Source: Cordylochernes scorpioides (lineage: Eukaryota > Arthropoda > Arachnida > Pseudoscorpiones > Chernetidae). From it: a stretch of 64,000 nt of DNA. The notes under the pieces were generated by a model. The model saw only the letters and a list, made by a program, of their open reading frames with translations, was not told the DNA's origin and did no database searches. The position numbers and the translations under genes are program-made. The stretch is from positions 46,458,222 to 46,522,221 of the forward strand of contig CP092879.1 of assembly GCA_030710605.1 (NCBI GenBank), given 5' to 3'. This document shows positions 10,518 through 21,960 of the stretch, piece after piece; the stretch's first letter is position 1, and each line of letters begins with the position of its first letter.

Positions 10518-10547
10518 CTGACGAGCGCCAACAGCCCGAAACGCGTA
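10518..10547 (+). ncRNA. Minimal hammerhead core, Penelope type
   Basis: Plus-strand partner of the preceding core: CTGACGA (10518-10524), GCGC-CAACA-GCCC as stem II with one mismatch, GAAA (10538-10541), and the palindromic ACGCGT. It lies in the opposite arm of the inverted repeat. Confidence 0.6.
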
Positions 10548-10681
10548 CATGCTTAGCTTTTATTCATTAATCAAGAATGGGTATTTGGCCAATTCTTGAA
10601 TAATTAAAAATTCTCAATTCACAATTCTATTGTGACATCTGGCTCCCCCTTTACAAGAGCCAAGACGGCGTGGATGATAAA

Positions 10682-10878
10682 TGTTGTGTTTTAACTTTAA
10701 AAGCACACAAAAAATATAATAACTTGAATTTGTTTATTCAAGTATCAAAAAACAAAGCTTTACATATAGAACAAATAATAATCAAGAAGAAGAAAGAAAC
10801 ATTTTAGGAAAAGGCAAAAACAAACAAAAGTACTGGTCAAAAAGAAACATTTAAAATCACAGATTAATATCTTCAACA
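10682..10878 (-). repeat. Copia 3' LTR
   Basis: 197 bp, starts TGTTGTG and ends CTTCAACA when read on the plus strand. Preceded by the target duplication ATAAA. Confidence 0.95.
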
Positions 10879-10890
10879 CTTCCCCTTAAT
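10879..10890 (-). promoter_or_regulatory. Copia polypurine tract
   Basis: On the minus strand TTAAGGGGAAG directly abuts the 3' LTR, as expected for the plus-strand primer. Confidence 0.8.
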
Positions 10891-10896
10891 CAGATT

Positions 10897-13180
10897 TCAA
10901 ATGTCCCTCATACCCAGTAGATATCTCAGCATTTGGAAACGCGGCTTAGGGAGCCCTTTGGTCATAATGTCAGCAACTTGATCTTTTCCAGAAATATGTT
11001 CTACATTGAAAATACCTTCTTTATACTTTTCTCTCACAAAATAGTGCCTTACTTCTATATGTTTGGTTCTCTTATGAAAGTCAGGATTTTTGATCAATTT
11101 AATTGTACTTGCATTATCAACTTTTATAATTGGTTGTTCTTTTAGTGGAGAAATTTCACTGAAAAGTCTATTTAACCAAATGACTTCCTTTGCTGTATTG
11201 CTTGCAGCCACGAGTTCGGCCTCAGTTGTTGACAAAGATACTGATCTTTGTTTTTGGCTAAGCCAAGAAATAGCACCACCAGCCAGTTTACACACAACTC
11301 CACTGGTAGATCTTCTAGTTTCTGGGTCTCCAGCAAAATCTGCATCACTGAAAGATTCCAAAACTCCTACTTTATGACCCTTTTGGTACATAATTCCATA
11401 TTCAGTTGTTCCTACAAGATATTTGAAGATTCGTTTAACTGCTTCCCAGTCATATTTTGTTGGTGCTGCAAGTTTTTGAGAAACTTTATTCAGTGCAAAA
11501 GTGATATCGGGTCTTGTTAAGCAGCTCAGATGCATCAGACTACCAATCGCTTCACGAAAGGGAACATTTTCTAAAATCTCTGCTTCCCCAGGAACAGTAG
11601 AATTATCTGTTGGTGTTCCCACTTTATTCGCTTGAGACATATTGAATTTCTCAAGAATTCTTTTTATATATGCCTTTTGATTTATAAAGATTGACCCATC
11701 CGGTTGCCGCTCTATCTCAATACCCAAAAAGTAATTTAATGGTTCACTTGTGATCTTAAATGAAAACATTAGTTCATCAAGAAATTCTTTGATTTCCTGT
11801 TCATTTGTACCAGCAATGATTCCATCATCAACATATATGGCAATAATGAGTAGATGATCATTTGTTTTTCTGAAGAATAAACAGGGGTCAGCTGTACTTT
11901 CCTTCAGACATCTTTCTTTCATGAAGTTGACTATTTTCTGATTCCAGCATCTTGGTGACTGTTTAAGTCCATAGAGACTTTTCTTCAATTTCCATACAAG
12001 ATCTGTTCCATTGTTGAATCCTTCAGGTTGTTTGATATAAATTTGATCTTGTAAGTCTCCATAGAGAAAGGCTGTCTTTATGTCAAACTGTACCAATTTT
12101 AAGTCTTCATTAGCAGCAATTGCTAAAAGAGTTCTTATGGTGTCATGTCTTGCCACAGGACTAAATGTTTCTTCATAATCTATACCCTTCTTTTGTGCAA
12201 ACCCTTTTGCCACCAGTCTTGCCTTATATCTTGTAATCTCTCCTTTAGAATTCAATTTGGTCTTTAATACCCATTTACAATCAATTGGTTTTTGGCCAGG
12301 TGGTAATGTTGTGCATTCGTATACATTATTTTCCGTTAAAGAATTCATTTCTTCATTCATTGCTTCTTTCCAAAATTGTGCATTTGGAGAATCCATTGCT
12401 TCTTTGTATGTCTTGGGTTCAAGACCTTCTGCAATATTTATTTCAGCATCAATATACCTTTGAGGTTTTGATATATTTGATCGATCTCTTAGATTGTATA
12501 CGTCTGATGTTTGAACATTGCTTTCAATTTTCTCAATATCTTGAGTATCATTTTGTTCATCAATCTGGTTACTTGAAAGTTCCTTATTTCTCTTTTCAAT
12601 ATCAAGGCTAAATGTTGGTAAAGTTTCCTTGAATATTACATCCCTACTTGTGACAACTTTGTTTGAGTTCGGCATCCAGATTCGATACCCATCCTTGTTA
12701 CTGCAATAACCAACTAAAATACCTTTTTCGCTTTTGGCATCTAACTTTCTTCTCTTTTCATCAGGCACATGAACAAAACATTCAGTTCCAAATATTCGAA
12801 GATGATCAACTGCTGGTTTTTTATCAAACCATAGTTCATAAGGTGTCTTTCCCTCAATTTGTGTTGGTCCTGTTCTATTCAAAATATATGTAGCAGTATT
12901 AACTGCCTCTGCCCAAAGCTTTAGGCTCATATTTTTGGCATATATCATTGAACGAGCTGCTTCTATTAAAGTCCTGTTTTCCCTTTCCGCTGAACCATTC
13001 TGTTGTGGAGTATATGGCATTGTGATCCTATGATTAATACCATACTTGTTTGTAATTTTTGAGGTTTCTTTATTTACAAACTCCTTTCCTCCATCTGTGA
13101 GAATTTCTTTCACTATATGTCCAGTAGTCTTTGTTTCCAAGAGAAATTGTTCTAGCTTTTCAATGACTTGTGACTTTTCT
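10897..13180 (-). pseudogene. Copia pol, C-terminal half: integrase end, reverse transcriptase, RNase H
   Basis: The frame enters from the insertion junction at 13180 (first internal Met at 13140). It holds the end of the integrase catalytic core (ILTDGGKEFVNK, then MPYTPQQNGSAERENRT), a linker, the copia-type RT (KWVLKTKLNSKGEITRYKAR; FDIKTAFLYGDL) with the YVDD site at about residues 436-439 (about 11824-11835), and RNase H (SDADFAGDPETRRSTSG, SLSTTEAELVAAS, ending HISGKDQVADIMTKGLPK). All motifs are intact over 747 codons without a stop. The only damage is separation from gag by the nested insertion. Confidence 0.93.
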
Positions 13181-13185
13181 TTTTA

Positions 13186-14042
13186 TGTTGAATTTGAAAA
13201 AAAAAATAAATGTGGGGAAGGTCAATCTTACCAAGATTGAAAATAGAGATTCACCAGTTGTGTTTGCACAAGTTGTAGAAATAAAATTTAACAAAAATGG
13301 CCTAAAGATATATTTTATTTTGCTTATCAACAATGACTGGGCAATAAAAATAAATAAACAGATAAAAAGGGTGATAATCAAATTGGCCAAAAGGTTAGAT
13401 ATATTTAAAATTAGAATAAACAAAACAAGTGATACAAGTTAAATATACATAAAAACAAATAATGTAGAGAGCAAAATAACTTGGGTTGGAAAGGCAAAAT
13501 CTTTTTCAATCAAAGTTTAAAAATACTTATCTAAGCTTCTGTTTATAAAAACAAATCTTGTTTTCGATTCTGTCGATAAATTTGATCAAGAGTTCACTTG
13601 AAATAATTCTTCACTTGAGATAATTTTCCAGATTAATTCTTCTGTTCCTTAATAGGAAACTATATCGCAACCCACTTAATTGGTGCGCAATTCTATAACA
13701 ACTCCCCTCTCGTTATCTTCCTTGTTTCATTCACGCGTGGTTACTCATTCCTTCTGAGGCGGGAGCTCATATTTCCCGGGAGCTCATATTTCTCAGAGCC
13801 TATACACCAGCGCTGCCGGTTGTCCTTTTCTTCTTTTTTCTCCCCGTCACCGCGCATAGGTGCTCGCGCATGGGATGGGGGGGCGATGTCTTGTTTGTTC
13901 ACAAATCTTGCTCTTTCCATTCTTTATTCCTTTCCACCCATTAAGAGAAAGAGGCAACAAAAATAAAATAAAAATATATATACATAATAATAATAGAGGA
14001 AAATCTATAAAGCATACAATTATAAATTATCTATTTTTAACA
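13186..14042 (-). repeat. Presumed BEL/Pao 3' LTR
   Basis: On the minus strand the purine tract AAAAAGGTGGGAGTA is followed by TGTTAAAAATAG (14042), and the segment ends CAAATTCAACA (13186), giving TG...CA termini over about 857 bp. TTTTA just outside (13181-13185) matches TTTTA at 22419-22423. No second LTR was found, so the assignment rests on position and end motifs. Confidence 0.6.
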
Positions 14043-14084
14043 TACTCCCACCTTTTTGTATGGGAATACAAAAAAAAATCTTAA

Positions 14085-16505
14085 TTAGGAAAGATTATTG
14101 GTGTACACCCCCAATCTCGTAGGTTTTTTCACTTCACTTCCAGACCTAGTAAAAATTGACTGTTCTCCATCTGTTGGAATCTCCTGGGCTTTGATCCCTT
14201 CTGTCTTAGGTAATCTCACCTCCCTGGAAATATCAGAGCCAAGTTCCAAAGAGAAAAGTCTCTTTAACGGTCTTACAAATTCACCCGTAGCAGTCCTAAC
14301 TCTAGCTACACGTTCTCTGCCATCCTTCCCGGGGTACAGTTCCAAGATTCTGCCTAGTGGCCAGAATATTCTTTTTTGATCATCTCGACCAATCAGCACA
14401 ACTTCGTCTGGAGGAAACCTTCTACCCTCTGTTTCATTCCTCTTTTGTACGAGCATGGCGAGGTATTCCTTGTGGAATCTTTCCTTCTCATCTATACCTA
14501 CGGTCTGAAAAGCTTTGCGGATGTCAGCGATGGCTCCTATTTTCTTTTCCCTAAATCTTATCAGGATTTCAGGTAAAAGTTCAATCAGATTAGGTCCAGT
14601 CTCTAAACATTCATTTAGAGACAAACTTCTCTTACTTGCTTTACATGATGCATCGTAAACGGGTCTAATAGGAGTAGTCTCACTCTGAACCTTATATATT
14701 GGGCGATGTGGTAGATAATGTCCAATAGGTTTGATGTCTTCCCTGTCAACTTCTTCAATAAGGTTTTCCCTGAACCAGGATCGGAAGACTTCATCATAAG
14801 GAACAAACTGACCCTTTTGTGTCAACTTTTGAGTCATAGCCTCCAAGCGCCTTTTGGCTATTTCCAAGTTATTAGATATCGTCCCAATTCCTTCCTTCCA
14901 TGGAAGAGATACAAGATAACGTCCATCCTGGCCTCGACAGATTTTCTCACGAAACTTTTCTTGCATGAGAACATTTTTCTCTTTCACAGAGATGACCTCT
15001 GTAGGATCTCGTATCCCTATTGTTTCTAATTCCCATAAGGATGCTACTCTCTGTTGGGTTGTAAGTAAGGTGATAACCATTTGAGCACTTGTCTCTGGTC
15101 TCTCTGATGAGGTATTACCTATTAAAGTCCAACCAAGAACTGTTTGAATTGCGGTCAATCCTCCTGCCAGCTGTTCAATTTTTCCTGTGAGAAGTTGCCC
15201 ATAATAGTCTCCACCGATCAGGATGTCTATTTCGGTTTTATTATTGTCTACCTTGGTCAAAGTGATTCCTTTCTTATCCAATTCCCATTGCCTGGGTCCT
15301 GTTTCAACGGGTGAAATATTGCCACAAATTATTGTTTCCTCTAACGCTTCCATTTTGAAAGCCTTTCCCTCATCAACATTGTCCAACTGGAAATAAAATA
15401 TTGAATGAGCCTTTTCTCCTGTGGTTTGCCCTCCAAACAAAAATTTATTCAATTTGACTTCTCCCACCTTGGGTAAGTCTAACTCCTTAGCTAGAGACCT
15501 TCTGATGTAAGATTTTTGACTACCAGAGTCTAAAAGCACTCTTACCATTTTGGAACGTTTCGGCCCTTTAAGTTTTACAATGAGAGTCATTAAAGAGATA
15601 TTATTTGTGCATACTTGATTCGCCATTGCTGTTACAGGCTCATTGTTCCCCTCATTCTGCTCTGCTGAACTATTGTGAGATCTGTTATCTGACCTCCAAT
15701 TTAAATTTTCCTGACTATGTGAGGTTCCTCTGCACATTATCTCAAAATGAGGTCCTTGGCAACGCTTGCATCTTACAAAAGACCGACAATCCTTCTTTAA
15801 ATGATTCTTTCTCAAGCATTTAAAGCAAACTTTCGCATCCTGTACCCTCTTTAATCTGTCTGATTCCAACATCTTGGCTGCCTTAAAACAGTTTTGGCTA
15901 AGATGGTTATCTTTGTCACAAAATAAACACGGTAAGTTGGTCTTTCCAACAAATAATGCAGACGCTGTGTGGATCTTAGGGGGATTATTTTCTCTCTTTC
16001 CCTGTTTTAGAGGAAGGGAAGGTTCAAATCCTTCAGCAACAAAGGAAATGCGTTCTGCATTTTTAACTTCCTGCTTTAAAAATTCTATCAGACCCTCTAA
16101 TTTATCAAAAGCTTTAGCCCCACTATGTTCAATTCCCTCTTCAATCTCGGAGTAATCTCTTTCTTTGAAAGGTGTACGGGAACGTTGCCATATTTTGATA
16201 AGTTCAAGTGGCAAACTTGACTCCACCAACGGGTACAAGAAAGCACCACCCCCAGACTTAGTATCCACTCCCAGAGATCCCAAAGAATGGAGATGTGCAA
16301 CCAAATCATCATAAAGTTGAGCCAAGGTTCTTTTTTCAGACCTGGCACTGGCAATGACTAACTTTAAAAGCTTGCGCACATACAACTCAGTCAGCATATC
16401 TCTGTCTCCAAACCTATCTTTTAAATCTCCAATGACTTTGTTGTAATTTTTTTGGGTAAGAGGGAAGCTAGTCACAAGTCTGTGGGCCTTTGACCCAACA
16501 ACCAT
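14085..16505 (-). pseudogene. BEL/Pao Gag-protease with fused integrase C-terminus (internal deletion)
   Basis: An 806-codon uninterrupted frame. Residues 1-200 are Gag. Two or more CCHC-like knuckles follow (CLFCDKDNHLSQNC; CFKCLRKNHLKKDC). The aspartic protease motif LLDSGSQKSYI lies near residue 328 and the start of a BEL-type RT (RPVYDASCKASKRSLSLNEC, then AIADIRKAFQ with the first catalytic Asp) near 616-660. At about 14480 the frame switches to a segment typical of the BEL integrase C-terminus (LIGRDDQKRIFWPLGRILEL, GEFVRPLKRLFSLE). The RT YVDD region, RNase H and integrase core are missing, yet the fusion is in frame. Such an element would need enzymes in trans. Confidence 0.85.
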
Positions 16506-16689
16506 TTTAAATCAATTGCTGTGTCATTCTGAAGTTTGAAACCTGAAGTTAGTCTCAAAAATTCTGCTTATTCATTTAACTTTTTAGAAATTAGAAAATT
16601 AAAAAATATATATATATATAATTTTTTTTTTTTTTTTTTTTTTACAACGACTGACTACCATAACAACCACGAAGAGACAAGATACAAGA
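16506..16689. other. BEL leader remnant, T run and LINE 5' edge
   Basis: Short segment upstream of BEL Gag without LTR or recognisable primer-binding site, then a TA run and a run of about 23 T ending near 16643. The LINE 5' untranslated region begins after it. Confidence 0.5.
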
Positions 16690-17952
16690 TGGTCTTTACT
16701 CGCCGGCAGACGCGGGCCATGTCAGCTGACGACCCATTCCCACCTTTGGAGCCCTCCACAAGTCCTGGGACCGTGGCCGAAGAGGTCTCCGCTCCTATTA
16801 ATAGGACTGCCCAAGGTAAGATCCCCCAGGCCCCTACTTCCATTCCTTCCTGTACCCATTCTGGATCCTCTGACTGCTGGGAAGAGATAGATTCTCTTTT
16901 CAACAAAAATTTTCATGAGGTAGCGGATATCGCTGCCTCTAACCTTCCTGCTACCACCCGCACTGGGTTATCTGACTCAGTGAAAGACGATGTAAGGCGT
17001 ATTTTTTAACGCTTTACAAACTGAAGTGTTAAGAATCTTCAAAAAAAATGTAAAAATAGTTGAAAATGAGGTCATCCAACTTAGGAAAAGGTTGGCCAAG
17101 CCTCCCTCTCCTCCTAACCCCGTTAAAATGATCCCCCAACCTGATACTTCTGCTATCCAAATTAGGTCCAACCAACCCACAACTGTACACCCTAGAGTGC
17201 CAGCGCGTTCAACCTACGCGCAGACGTTAAAGAACAGTGTAAACCATGTAAAAATTGGCTCAGACACCTTATCTTTCGAGGCCATCAGAGCCAAAATTGC
17301 CAAGACTCCACAGTTGAAGAGTTGTGATGTGACGGCGGTAACTGGGAAGGACAAAAAACTTGTCCTTCACTTTCCCAATTCTGCAGAATCAAAGCGGTTT
17401 GTGGACGGATTTAAGACCGCCAACATTGACGGACTTAAAGTCCTACCAAACCCGACATTCAGGCCCAGGTTGGCAATTTTCGGCATCCCTGTCGAAAAAT
17501 CTGAATCTGATCTGGTGTCTGATCTGATGGAAAACCCTGTGATAGCCCCGCAGTTAATTAATAACAGCGGCGGCTTGAAGCTGGTTAAATTGATTAGGAA
17601 GGAAGGTTTGCCTTCCACCGCTATCATAGAGGTCAATAAGGGTATCGAGGAAGCTCTCCTTGCACGCGGCCGCGTCACTGTTGACTTCCTGTCCCTCAGG
17701 CTCGCCCAGGCGAAACGCGTCTTCCCATGTGGTATCTGCGGTAGCCTCTCTCACAGGACGCACACTGATGGTAAAAAGTGCACCAATGCGCCCAAGTGCG
17801 CCAATTGTGCAGGTGCACATCTTACCACTGCCTGTGAAAATAAAAGCGCGCTTAAGTGTCACAGGTGCGGTGACAAGCACAATGCCAACTCCATGATGTG
17901 CAAGCACATGCGAGATGCCCAGGATCAGTTCAATAAGTCGATAGTCAAATGA
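16690..17952 (+). pseudogene. LINE ORF1 (gag-like protein), one frameshift
   Basis: It starts MVFTRRQTRAMSADD at 16690. The frame closes at 17009 just after a T run (CGTATTTTTT), and the continuing frame (17026-17952, entered before its first Met) runs to the end. The likely cause is a single extra T. The C-terminal part has three cysteine knuckles: CGICGSLSHRTHTDGKKC, CANCAGAHLTTAC and CHRCGDKHNANSMMC. These bind element RNA in the RNP. The stop overlaps the ORF2 start (ATGA at 17949), which suggests termination-reinitiation for ORF2 translation. Confidence 0.85.
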
Positions 17953-20900
17953 TTGTTTTCAAGTGCCTACAAATCAATATAAGACGCTCTCAGCCTTGTT
18001 TGTATTCAGTATTGAATGATTGTCGTGAGGAGAACATAGATTTACTACTTTTACAAGAGCTCCCAGCCGCGCGCGGCAAAATCCCTTCGCTGCCAATCCC
18101 ATCTAACAGAGTTTGCTATGGCCCTATTACAAACTCTAGGTTGGGAGCTATGGTCATTGTAGTAAATCCTAGCCTTAAATTTGTCCATTTGTCTCATTTG
18201 TCCAGTGTTAATGTCGTGTTTGTCATGTGTGAATTGAGTGGTAAAAGTATTCTTCTTTGTAATGTTTACCTTCCGCCATCATGTGATCCCTCCCCTCTTC
18301 TCGATAAGATAAATTTTAGCCTTAATTCTCTGAACTATGACGAGGTCATTTTTTGCGGCGATCTAAATGTTGAATCTTTTAGGTGGTCGGATAAACCTCT
18401 GCTCCTCAGGCATCACTCACCTAAGAGAGATCTAGTTGAAAACTTTATTGATGCCAACTATTTGCATGTGCTCAACACTCACGGCGCGGTGACGTGGGAG
18501 GAGGGCAACCGCTCTTCTTCCATCGACGTCACTTGCTGTAGTGCTGGCCTTGTAAATAGCGTTACCGATTGGCATCCTGAGTACCAGGAGTTGTCTGACC
18601 ACAAACGCCTCGTCTTTAACCTCAATTTTGCTCCCTCTTCACAGGACAACACCAGATTTAAATTAAACAAATTTAGCGAAATATACTTCAGCTTTGGTCG
18701 CGCTGACTGGGATAGAGTTTTTGAACATTTCAGCCAAAAAATAGAAAATATTAATCTTTTTTTAGAAAATGTGCGTGACTCATCCTCCCTCGACGATGTA
18801 ATTAATTTACTCGGCGAAGAGATTTTTCACACATGTCTAAACACCATTCCATCCCGTCCCAGAAGTGATAAATACCTCAAGTCCATCTCTTGGTGGAAAT
18901 CTGATTTGAATCCTCTCAAAAGAGCCACTCAAAAGGCACAGCGGGCCTTTATAAAGGCACGCGGTGTCGTTAAGGGTGTGCTGGAGGTCTTTTACAAAAG
19001 ACTGAAGGCAAGATATCGCCGTGCGAGGAGACTGGCTAAGAAAGAAGCATGGAGGGCAGCCTGCTCGCGTTGCGAAATCAGCCCTTGGGGTGGAATCTAC
19101 AGTTTCATCAAGGGAAATTTTAAGCGCAAACCCCTCTCAGCTCTCCCAGTTGGTAGCGGCTTCACTGAAGGTCCGCGGGACACATTAAATCACGTATTAG
19201 ATTACTATTTCGGCCGCGTCCCGCCCGATACCATGTTAGAACACAAAGATTTAAGCAAAGTCATCGCATCGTCATCTGATAACGACCCTTTGTTTACAGA
19301 TAACGAGTTGTTGTTGACAGCGGATAAGGTAAACTTATCTTCTTCTCCTGGTAGTGATGGCATGCCACCTCTTCTTATCGTAAAACTAGTTAAACATTTT
19401 CGGACGTTTTTTCTAAGTATTTTCAACATGTGTTTAACCACTGGCCACTTTCCATCTACATGGAAGCTGGGGGACGTCGTTCTCGTCCCCAAGCGAAGTG
19501 GGGAGGACTTTCTCGCATCACACCGTCCAATCACGATGCTGCCTGGTTTGGGCAAGATCCTTGAGCGTCTAATTCTTGCTAGGCTGTCGTGGATGGCCGA
19601 TAGGATGTGTAAAGCGCCTCCAAACCAGTTCGGATTTAAGCCTTGTAGATCTACTACAGCCGCACTCTTAAATCTAAAATCTACTATAACCCGGACGATT
19701 AAAAATAGGAAATCTTGTCTTCTTCTTTCTTTTGATGTTAAAGGCGCTTTTGACAACGTGCTCCACTCCAGTATCTTGAGAGCGTTGCACAAAAGCGTCT
19801 GTCCCAGAAACATTTATCACCTGATAAACTCGTTTCTATGTAACCGTGTTGTGAGACTATCTATGAATGGTTGTACTGTGTCGAGACGAATTTCCAAAGG
19901 ATGTCCCCAGGGTTCAGTTCTCGGCCCATTCCTTTGGAATATTGTCTTTGATGAACTCCTCACGCTGGACTACAGGAATAATGTTTTCCCGCAAGCCTAC
20001 GCGGATGATCTGGTCGTGGTGGTCTCGGGATGCCGACCTAGTCAACTTCCCGCGGCCCAACACACCATAGATATGATCGCTAGGTGGTGCAGTTTGCATA
20101 AACTGGAACTCAGCGTGGGGAAGTGCCAGGCTATGGTTCTCCTCAGACCACACGGGAGACTGCCTGAACCGCGCCGGGATCTGGTTATCCACGGACGGCC
20201 AATCCAATGGTGCGACTCAATTAAGGTGCTGGGAGTGAGATTTGATCAACGTCTATCTTTCTACCAGCACGTAGTTGAAGTCTGCGCCAAGGTCCGCGGC
20301 ATGTTGCCGCGTTTGACCGCAGCCGCTAATCTCAACTTTGGTTTTGGTTACCGCGCCTTGAGAACTCTGTATCTGCAAGTGGTTGTTCCGGCCATTGCCT
20401 ATGCCTCGGCGGTTTGGTTTCCTAATCTTTCTCAACGCTCCTTGAATGTTCTACTGAGTGCTCAAAGGCCTTTCCTAGTGAGAGCTTGTAGAGCTTTCAG
20501 ATCAACCAGCAACGCTGCTCTAATCTCCCTCTCCAGAGTCCTTCCTCTCGATCTGGAAATCTTGGCTAAAACTGAGCTATACCTTAAAAAGTATGGATTG
20601 GTTGACGCTGAAATTCCACTCGAGCCTCCTCCCTTTCCACATCCTCTCCCCTACCCCCCCTATTACTCCGCTCCCAGTAATATTCCTGCTCTTTTCTTCC
20701 ACGTGGCATACTATACAGATGGTTCCAAAACCAGAGATGGAGTTGGCGCCGGCGTGTACAGGTTCTCTTGTCTCGATTGTGCACCTGAAATACGTGAATC
20801 TCATGTTCTGTCCCCTCATTGTTCTGTCTTTCAGGCGGAAGCCCTTGGATTGGTTAAGGCTCTTGAAAACGCAACCACTTTACCTAATCATCTAACCTTA

Positions 20901-21629
20901 GGATTCTTCCTGGACAACCTCTCAGTCGTGAAGTCACTTCTGAACTCTAAGACTGGTAATTACCTTATTGACAGAGCTCTGCTACTGATTTCGCGATTGA
21001 ATCGCAACGGGAACAGATGCACCATACAATGGATCAAGGGCCACAGTGGGAACGTGGGTAATGACATTGCGGACACACTCGCAAAGCGGGGTGCTGAGTC
21101 TGCTGACCCAAGCTGTTACAAACTCGCTCCTTTGTCGTTTGTAAAATCGGCAATCTACGGCCGGGCGCGTGAAGCATGGGAAAGCAGATTCCTCTCTCTA
21201 GCTCCTTCTATCCACACCCGCTTTGGCCTTACTCCAATGAGTCTTTTAGACAAAAGGTATGCGTACATCGTCCCTAGCGAGCACATTGTGGTAGGCCTGC
21301 TAACGGGACACACGTGGACGGACAGTTTCGCCCACAGGATAGGCGTCATTGACGATCCTTCCTGCCCTTACTGCGACGCCGACAGGGAAGAAACTCTGTC
21401 TCACATCGTGCTTGAGTGCAGCAGTCTTGATGCCCTTAGATTCCCCCTTCTTTCCACCTGTGCAGAAGAATTAGGGTACACTCCGCGGTCACTCAAAGAC
21501 TTTATTTTCAACAGGAGCACTTGGCGAGCCTGCCTGGAGTTCCTAAAGGCCTCTGATAGACTTAAGCCACGCGTCCGCGCGGAGGATTCCGATCACCTAA
21601 GTGACCTGGACTCCTCACCTCATGGTTAA
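17949..21629 (+). CDS. LINE ORF2: endonuclease, reverse transcriptase, RNase H
   Basis: An intact 1226-codon frame. Residues 1 to about 220 are an apurinic-type endonuclease (LQINIRRS, LLLLQELP, IFCGDLNVESFRW, SSIDVTCCS, LSDHKRLVFN). The RT follows with LSFDVKGAFDNVLHS, CPQGSVLGPFLWNIVFDE and the catalytic YADD at 19998-20009. RNase H starts at YYTDGSKTRDGVGAG (near residue 921) and includes FQAEALGLVKAL and IKGHSGNVGNDIADTLAK. A C-terminal CCHC-like motif CPYCDADREETLSHIVLEC closes the protein. No stops or shifts, so this copy is recent and may still supply enzyme. Confidence 0.95.
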   Translation: MIVFKCLQINIRRSQPCLYSVLNDCREENIDLLLLQELPAARGKIPSLPIPSNRVCYGPITNSRLGAMVIVVNPSLKFVHLSHLSSVNVVFVMCELSGKSILLCNVYLPPSCDPSPLLDKINFSLNSLNYDEVIFCGDLNVESFRWSDKPLLLRHHSPKRDLVENFIDANYLHVLNTHGAVTWEEGNRSSSIDVTCCSAGLVNSVTDWHPEYQELSDHKRLVFNLNFAPSSQDNTRFKLNKFSEIYFSFGRADWDRVFEHFSQKIENINLFLENVRDSSSLDDVINLLGEEIFHTCLNTIPSRPRSDKYLKSISWWKSDLNPLKRATQKAQRAFIKARGVVKGVLEVFYKRLKARYRRARRLAKKEAWRAACSRCEISPWGGIYSFIKGNFKRKPLSALPVGSGFTEGPRDTLNHVLDYYFGRVPPDTMLEHKDLSKVIASSSDNDPLFTDNELLLTADKVNLSSSPGSDGMPPLLIVKLVKHFRTFFLSIFNMCLTTGHFPSTWKLGDVVLVPKRSGEDFLASHRPITMLPGLGKILERLILARLSWMADRMCKAPPNQFGFKPCRSTTAALLNLKSTITRTIKNRKSCLLLSFDVKGAFDNVLHSSILRALHKSVCPRNIYHLINSFLCNRVVRLSMNGCTVSRRISKGCPQGSVLGPFLWNIVFDELLTLDYRNNVFPQAYADDLVVVVSGCRPSQLPAAQHTIDMIARWCSLHKLELSVGKCQAMVLLRPHGRLPEPRRDLVIHGRPIQWCDSIKVLGVRFDQRLSFYQHVVEVCAKVRGMLPRLTAAANLNFGFGYRALRTLYLQVVVPAIAYASAVWFPNLSQRSLNVLLSAQRPFLVRACRAFRSTSNAALISLSRVLPLDLEILAKTELYLKKYGLVDAEIPLEPPPFPHPLPYPPYYSAPSNIPALFFHVAYYTDGSKTRDGVGAGVYRFSCLDCAPEIRESHVLSPHCSVFQAEALGLVKALENATTLPNHLTLGFFLDNLSVVKSLLNSKTGNYLIDRALLLISRLNRNGNRCTIQWIKGHSGNVGNDIADTLAKRGAESADPSCYKLAPLSFVKSAIYGRAREAWESRFLSLAPSIHTRFGLTPMSLLDKRYAYIVPSEHIVVGLLTGHTWTDSFAHRIGVIDDPSCPYCDADREETLSHIVLECSSLDALRFPLLSTCAEELGYTPRSLKDFIFNRSTWRACLEFLKASDRLKPRVRAEDSDHLSDLDSSPHG

Positions 21630-21960
21630 CACCGGTCATTGGCGGCCGCTCGTAGACGTAACTCTGGCATGTGCCGCTGTTTAAGATCGGTTTCGCGACC
21701 TGCCCTGCGTATGTGATCGCCCCTGACGCTGTCTCTGTAACCCAAGGACAGAGGGCAAATGGTTTGGCGATTCGACGGCGCAGGCTGCTCGAGAAATCGA
21801 CTTACGCAGCGACCCATTTGAACGCGCTATGCAATCCATGGTGTACTTTTCTGGTTGGTCGTCTTAGCACTGGTACCCCACCAGTATTCTTATCCAAAAC
21901 TTTAATATATTCATTTTTACAAAAAAAAAAAAAAAATAATAATAATAATAATAAATAAAT

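Larger units (their letters stand above)
10340..10615. mobile_element. Inverted pair of Penelope-type terminal repeats
   Basis: Arms at about 10363-10489 and 10502-10612 are imperfect reverse complements (AATTGGCCAAATACCCATTC at left, its complement at right) around a T run. Each arm holds a minimal hammerhead core. Inverted terminal-repeat arrangements with hammerhead motifs are a known property of Penelope-like retroelements. A single related arm lies at 46120-46260. Confidence 0.65.
16644..21960 (+). mobile_element. R1/I-type non-LTR retrotransposon, nearly complete
   Basis: 5' untranslated region, ORF1 (gag-like, one frameshift), ORF2 (endonuclease, reverse transcriptase, RNase H), a 3' untranslated region of about 290 bp, then an A run and TAA-type repeats (21918-21960). 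ORF1 and ORF2 overlap by ATGA. The RNase H domain places it in the R1/LOA/I assemblage of LINEs; the exact clade is not settled from sequence alone. Confidence 0.88.
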
